Assembly: GCA_044223895.1 (NCBI GenBank)
Contig: JBGALL010000040.1
Span: forward strand, 1-16,428
Reading direction: 5' to 3'
Origin: CAKZSU01 sp044223895
GTDB taxonomy: Bacteria > Patescibacteriota > Microgenomatia > UBA10105 > UBA927
Length of the DNA stretch: 16,428 nt
Part shown: piece after piece, positions 13,676 to 16,428 of the stretch
Position numbering within the stretch: the first letter of the stretch is position 1
How the letters are laid out: every line of letters starts with the position of its first letter
The notes under the pieces: generated by a model
The model's database searches: none
What the model was told of the DNA's origin: nothing
What the model saw: the letters and a program-made list of their open reading frames with translations, nothing else
Position numbers and translations under genes: made by a program

Positions 13676-14242
13676 TTAAAGAGTGACTGCCAATGTTTCT
13701 ACAAAGTCATGGTTGGTTTCTGGCATAGAAAACCTATTCATAATGATATGAATACGAGCAGCCCAGGTTTGTGAGGCAGCATATCGGTTACCGATTGATT
13801 CAATAGTTATTAGTCCATCATCAATATATTTTTCCTTAAGACCTTGAGAAACGGTACTAATAGCATCTTCCCAGCTTTGAAAAGTTTTTCCAGAAGTTTT
13901 ACCAGTAAATATTCCCCATCCGAAGGCGTTATATGAACCTGCAGGAATGTATTTCCCGAAACTTGATTCAAGACCAGCAATAGCCGGAACCAGTCTCCAG
14001 TCGAGTTCATATTTGTCGGCTTCTCGAACGAACACCTCTGCATAGGGTGCCATGGGAGATTGGACAGATTCGAGATAGTTTTCTAAGACTTTGGCGCGAA
14101 TATCTGGCTTTTTTTGGACAGTGATTGCCGCCCCAGATGCCAGTTTAGCAGCTTCGCCTGCTTCTTTATCGTAGGCATGCACAGCAGGTACACACCCTAA
14201 AAACAGCAGGAGAATGATACTGATATGTTTCAGTTGATTCAT
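13676..14242 (-). CDS. Secreted muramidase/lytic transglycosylase-like protein
   Basis: From ATG 14242 the protein has 188 residues. A signal peptide (MNQLKHISIILLLFLG, cleavage probably after AHA at about residue 23) is followed by a lysozyme-fold domain: DWRLVPAIAGLESSFGK with likely catalytic Glu92, NAFGWGIF at 105-112, and a helical end with NRYAASQTWAARI. This resembles glucosaminidase/GH73 and soluble transglycosylase domains that cut peptidoglycan glycan. ATG 14242 is preferred over ATG 14299 because of the signal peptide and the AGG eight to nine bases upstream. It has a consensus promoter and a leader of about 150 bases with its own terminator-like hairpin. Fold class is fairly sure; bond specificity is not. 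Confidence 0.75.
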   Translation of the reverse strand: MNQLKHISIILLLFLGCVPAVHAYDKEAGEAAKLASGAAITVQKKPDIRAKVLENYLESVQSPMAPYAEVFVREADKYELDWRLVPAIAGLESSFGKYIPAGSYNAFGWGIFTGKTSGKTFQSWEDAISTVSQGLKEKYIDDGLITIESIGNRYAASQTWAARIHIIMNRFSMPETNHDFVETLAVTL

Positions 14243-14350
14243 ATAGTTAAACCTCGTCTGAATTTGTTTCGAAACCTTTTCTTGGCGATTCCAAAACATA
14301 GTCAGAACTATGAATCATGGAGTATGTGAAGTACTGTGGGTTTTCCCCAC

Positions 14351-14388
14351 AAAAAAACCCTAAAGCAGACATCGAATTCCACCTTAGG
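14351..14388 (-). terminator. Terminator-like hairpin in the leader of the muramidase-like gene
   Basis: CCTAA (14388-14384) pairs with TTAGG (14363-14359), extendable to seven pairs with wobble, with a 20-base loop and seven T residues (14357-14351). It begins only about six bases after the predicted transcription start. A second tight hairpin, TGTGGG/CCCACA with loop GAAAA (14351-14335), follows at once. Confidence 0.5.
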
Positions 14389-14400
14389 ATCTAAGTTGGT

Positions 14401-14429
14401 ATTATAGGATATTATTGATCAGTTGTCAA
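14401..14429 (-). promoter_or_regulatory. Consensus promoter for the muramidase-like gene
   Basis: TTGACA (14429-14424), exactly 17 bases, then TATAAT (14406-14401): a perfect sigma-70 type promoter. Predicted start is near 14394. The -35 overlaps the -35 of a divergent promoter for the EamA gene. Confidence 0.9.
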
Positions 14430-14452
14430 GTATTATGGGTTAATACTATATA
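14423..14452 (+). promoter_or_regulatory. Possible divergent promoter for the EamA transporter
   Basis: TTGTCA (14423-14428), 18 bases, then TATATA (14447-14452). Its -35 is nearly the complement of the divergent -35, so RNA polymerase could not occupy both at once. The rest of the 14453-14569 stretch holds weak direct repeats but no further gene. Confidence 0.5.
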
Positions 14453-14569
14453 AATACATATCGATATTAGGCTCAAAATGCATCTTAATATTTAGCCTCA
14501 AATAGGTACAAAATTCTCGACAACGTCTCGCTGCGGTTGATTTCGTCTAATTTGATAGAATTGCAGGAT

Positions 14570-15445
14570 ATGTTTCTCAACCGAACGATTTTAAGTATCC
14601 TTGCGGGTTTAGGTGGAATGTTTGGATGGGGTACCTCGGATTTTCTTGCCAATAGTGCTTCAGAAAGAGTTGGGCATTCGAAGACATTCTTCTGGTCACA
14701 GATTACAGGGTTAGCTTTACTCTTTATTGTTGTGTGTCTGGTGAAGCCCAGTTTTTCCAGTGAACCATATCTGTTGGCTTTAACTGTTGTGAGTGGAATT
14801 GCCTATGCTTTAGGCTATTTATTATTTTACAAAGGATTTGAGATCGGCAATGTCTCGGTGGTATCTGCGGTAGTAAATCTGCATATTATTTTTGTGATCG
14901 GAATTTCATTGTTAAGAGGTCAAACGTTAGCCAGGTTACAACTTCCGGCAATATTCCTGTTGTTAGTTGGAGTATTACTTGTTTCAGTAAATCTAAAAGA
15001 ATTGCGAAACGGAAGTATATCTATATTGAAAGGGGTAAAAGAAACCTTACTAGCAACTATCTTTTTTGGGGTTATCTATTGGCCTTTAAATGAGTTTATT
15101 GTAGAAAAAACAGATTGGTTGGCTATTACTTTTATTACTAAACTTGTAGCCATTATTACTGTAATAATTATTTCTCTTTTTAAAAGACAATCTATGATGA
15201 TAGTAAATCCTTCAAGGAAATTAACTTCACTAATACTAGGAGTAGGTATATTAGAGTCCTTCGGGGTGTTAAGTATGTCCTTTGGCCAGTCTTATGGTGA
15301 TGGAATAATTGTGTCGCCTATTTCTTCAGCGCTCACAGTTGTTACCGTTGGTCTTGCCGTTATCATTCTGAAAGAAAGAATTTCCAAAATTCAGTCACTA
15401 GGAATTTTGTTAGTGGTAATAGGAATAATACTGACAGCTATATAG
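14570..15445 (+). CDS. EamA/DMT-superfamily membrane transporter
   Basis: The 291-residue protein has ten hydrophobic segments arranged as two five-helix halves, the EamA pattern. The first half begins LAGLGGMFGWGTSDFLAN and includes ALGYLLFYKGFEIGNVSVVSAVVNL. The second half ends with SPISSALTVVTVGLAVIILKERISKIQSLGILLVVIGIIL, the typical EamA ending with a conserved KER. Such proteins export or import small metabolites; the substrate is unknown. ATG 14570 is preferred to an upstream TTG because it begins at the first helix; the ribosome binding site AGGA is too close to be convincing. It is the only complete plus-strand gene, set between two minus-strand genes. Confidence 0.88.
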   Translation: MFLNRTILSILAGLGGMFGWGTSDFLANSASERVGHSKTFFWSQITGLALLFIVVCLVKPSFSSEPYLLALTVVSGIAYALGYLLFYKGFEIGNVSVVSAVVNLHIIFVIGISLLRGQTLARLQLPAIFLLLVGVLLVSVNLKELRNGSISILKGVKETLLATIFFGVIYWPLNEFIVEKTDWLAITFITKLVAIITVIIISLFKRQSMMIVNPSRKLTSLILGVGILESFGVLSMSFGQSYGDGIIVSPISSALTVVTVGLAVIILKERISKIQSLGILLVVIGIILTAI

Positions 15446-15475
15446 ATAAGTGTACTGATCTATTAGAGTTAATTC

Positions 15476-15512
15476 TGGAACACTATTTGAAGAGGGTGTA
15501 TGATATGTTCCA
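15476..15512. repeat. Inverted repeat in the convergent EamA/SnoaL gap
   Basis: TGGAACA (15476-15482) and TGTTCCA (15506-15512) enclose 23 bases between two converging genes. Position suits a shared terminator, but no U tract follows on either strand, so this remains a hairpin of uncertain role. Confidence 0.4.
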
Positions 15513-15529
15513 AAATACGAATTTGCCTA

Positions 15530-16024
15530 TTAAAACTCTGTAGTTTCTCCAGAAGGCCTTACGACCCCAAGTTGTTCAAACATTTCTTGTTCATTTCTTT
15601 CACTTCGTAAACCTAACAGTTTTCCCTCTTTTACTTCGTAATATGCAACCCCATGCATTTGGACATATTTTCCTTTGGCCTCTTGTGGCAAAAAGTCTCC
15701 ACGATACCTGCCAACGAAAATATAAGGAACTCTTACTTCACCCGTAATACTCCTCACTATCTCATCATGATTGACAATAAACCGAGAACCCTCAAAAGCA
15801 TTACGTCTATTCTTTGCAATATCTAACACTCGCTCTGGTCCAGTTGATGAAGTAATGAATCTTCCACTAAATTCAGGGTGAACTACTGCTTCTGCGTAGG
15901 TTCTTGCAAGATTTTCATCGTCAATGACTTCCCAAATAAGAAAATAATCATGAAGCAAATTTTTGGTTGCTTGGTCAACTGGAAAATAGTGCTCAGGTTG
16001 AAAGATATCGGGAGATAGAGCCAT
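15530..16024 (-). CDS. SnoaL-like (NTF2-fold) protein
   Basis: The 164-residue protein resembles SnoaL-like/ester-cyclase NTF2-fold proteins. It has an N-terminal helix pair with FLIWEVIDDENLARTYAEAVVHPEF, then a helix with GPERVLDIAKNRRNAF, then antiparallel strands with VPYIFVGRYRGDF, YVQMHGVAYYEVKEGKLLGLRSERN, and the closing EMFEQLGV, the usual end of this fold. Family members include polyketide cyclases and many proteins of unknown substrate; no catalytic assignment is made. Its extended -10 box (16033-16041) is only nine bases before the ATG, so the mRNA is nearly leaderless, and no ribosome binding site is seen. It follows the tRNA genes on the same strand. Confidence 0.65.
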   Translation of the reverse strand: MALSPDIFQPEHYFPVDQATKNLLHDYFLIWEVIDDENLARTYAEAVVHPEFSGRFITSSTGPERVLDIAKNRRNAFEGSRFIVNHDEIVRSITGEVRVPYIFVGRYRGDFLPQEAKGKYVQMHGVAYYEVKEGKLLGLRSERNEQEMFEQLGVVRPSGETTEF

Positions 16025-16032
16025 AAAAGGCC

Positions 16033-16041
16033 ATTATATCA
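16033..16041 (-). promoter_or_regulatory. Extended -10 promoter giving a nearly leaderless mRNA
   Basis: TGATATAAT reads as TG-n-TATAAT (16041-16033). With a start near 16026, the transcript would begin about two bases before ATG 16024. No -35 match lies in the tRNA-Lys 3' part. Confidence 0.55.
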
Positions 16042-16046
16042 TCGTG

Positions 16047-16119
16047 TGAGTTGCCAGGGACTCGAACCCTGAACCGAATCCTTAAGAGGGATTTGCTCTA
16101 CCAGTTGAGCTAGCAACCC
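16047..16119 (-). tRNA. tRNA-Lys (anticodon CTT)
   Basis: The complete cloverleaf reads on the minus strand: acceptor GGGTTGC/GCAACTC (one G-T), D-stem GCTC/GAGC, anticodon stem AATCC/GGATT with loop CTCTTAA (anticodon CTT at 16086-16084), T-arm CAGGG TTCGAGT CCCTG, discriminator A. CCA is not encoded. It decodes AAG. Confidence 0.95.
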
Positions 16120-16143
16120 AAGATCCTCAGTCGATTTATTGAT

Positions 16144-16220
16144 TGGTGCGCCAGGAGGGACTTGAACCCCCGACCCTCTGTTCCGAAGACAGATGCTCTA
16201 ATCCACTGAGCTACTGGCGC
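16144..16220 (-). tRNA. tRNA-Arg (anticodon TCG), CCA encoded
   Basis: The complete cloverleaf reads on the minus strand: acceptor GCGCCAG/CTGGCGC, D-stem GCTC/GAGC, anticodon stem TCTGT/ACAGA with loop CTTCGGA (anticodon TCG), and T-arm GGGGG TTCAAGT CCCTC. Discriminator A at 16147 is followed by a genomic CCA (16146-16144). Codons CGN, mainly CGA. It lies 24 bases upstream of tRNA-Lys and is probably co-transcribed with it. Confidence 0.95.
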
Positions 16221-16231
16221 GTATAATCTGT

Positions 16232-16237
16232 ATTATA
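16232..16237 (-). promoter_or_regulatory. tRNA operon promoter, -10 box
   Basis: TATAAT lies 12 bases before the tRNA-Arg 5' end; a partial -35 match GTGATT is 17 bases further upstream. It would drive tRNA-Arg and tRNA-Lys. Confidence 0.6.
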
Positions 16238-16261
16238 CCCTAATTTTTAAAGAGAATCACG

Positions 16262-16307
16262 ACTCCTACAACCCGTAGTGTGTCTGGCTGTTAGACAACA
16301 CTAGAGT
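16262..16307 (+). repeat. Stable hairpin in the divergent tRNA / partial-gene gap
   Basis: TAGTGT-GTCT (16276-16285) pairs with AGAC-A-ACACTA (16293-16303), ten pairs with one bulged A and a seven-base loop; an outer ACTC/GAGT (16262-16265, 16304-16307) could close it. No U tract follows, so it is a structured RNA or protein site rather than a terminator. The strand is uncertain. Confidence 0.45.
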
Positions 16308-16353
16308 TCCTTGACGTGACTTTCAAAATCTGGCACTATGAAGAATACTAGTT

Positions 16354-16428
16354 ATGATCAAGAAATTATTATTACTTCTTGTCTGGTTTCCTATCTCTTC
16401 ACTCTTACTTGTAAGTAATATTCACTTG
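16354..16428 (+). CDS. N-terminus of a membrane or exported protein, partial
   Basis: A frame from ATG 16354 stays open for 25 codons to the right edge. It reads MIKKLLLLLVWFPISSLLLV, a Lys-Lys head and hydrophobic core typical of a signal peptide or first membrane helix. A weak promoter lies upstream: TTGACG (16311-16316), 17 bases, then CACTAT (16334-16339). The family cannot be seen from this fragment. Confidence 0.5.
   Translation, partial: MIKKLLLLLVWFPISSLLLVSNIHL

Noticed and set aside
14376..14388. AAGGTGGAA in the muramidase-gene leader as a second T-box core.
   Set aside because: The invariant UGGNACC is absent, there is no competing antiterminator, and the space upstream is too short for Stem I.
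1..16428. CRISPR arrays, insertion sequences, transposases, integrases, phage genes.
   Set aside because: No regularly spaced repeats, terminal repeats with transposase, or phage proteins were found on either strand.

Overview
The window looks like chromosomal DNA from a low-GC, streamlined bacterium, most likely a member of the Candidate Phyla Radiation (Patescibacteria, Microgenomates-like). That placement is an inference. It rests on short translation factors, the archaeal/eukaryote-type prolyl-tRNA synthetase, a short EF-Ts, tight one-strand packing, and a reduced version of the usual rpsB-to-proS chromosomal neighbourhood. UGA behaves as a stop codon throughout.

Almost everything is on the minus strand, so transcription runs right to left. 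From the right edge: a partial plus-strand gene with a signal-like N-terminus (16354-end), tRNA-Arg(TCG) and tRNA-Lys(CTT), a SnoaL-like protein with a nearly leaderless promoter, and a plus-strand EamA/DMT transporter (14570-15445). A divergent promoter region follows (14243-14569), serving the transporter and a secreted muramidase-like protein. Next come rpsB-tsf, frr and rseP, then a T-box leader followed by a CsaA-like tRNA-binding protein and proS. After that lie an unrecognised 362-residue protein, a DHH/MYG1-like protein, a small membrane protein, a HIT protein, rpsU, yqeY, ybeY, dnaX, ybaB, a PfkB kinase, a HAD phosphatase and a PGM1-like ATP-grasp ligase cut by the left edge.

The main discovery is a pair of RNA switches with the same physical design. 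Upstream of csaA-proS is a clear T-box: consensus promoter, UGGUACC tRNA-acceptor bulge, antiterminator, and competing intrinsic terminator. Its Stem I region is unusually small and contains a hairpin with a CCCCA loop, which may present a proline codon. Upstream of rpsB-tsf is a second leader with a probable pseudoknot, an alternative helix and an intrinsic terminator. In both, the 3' arm of the terminator carries the ribosome binding site and its seven-U tail touches the start codon, so one hairpin could stop transcription and hide the ribosome site.

The genes under the T-box are damaged as read. proS carries three frame shifts within about 80 bases, across class II motif 3, and csaA carries two. 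Everything else in the window reads cleanly. This is either a local assembly fault or real decay of a regulated operon. The order rpsB-tsf-frr-rseP-proS is the widespread rpsB-tsf-pyrH-frr-uppS-cdsA-dxr-rseP-proS order with pyrH and the isoprenoid/phospholipid genes missing.
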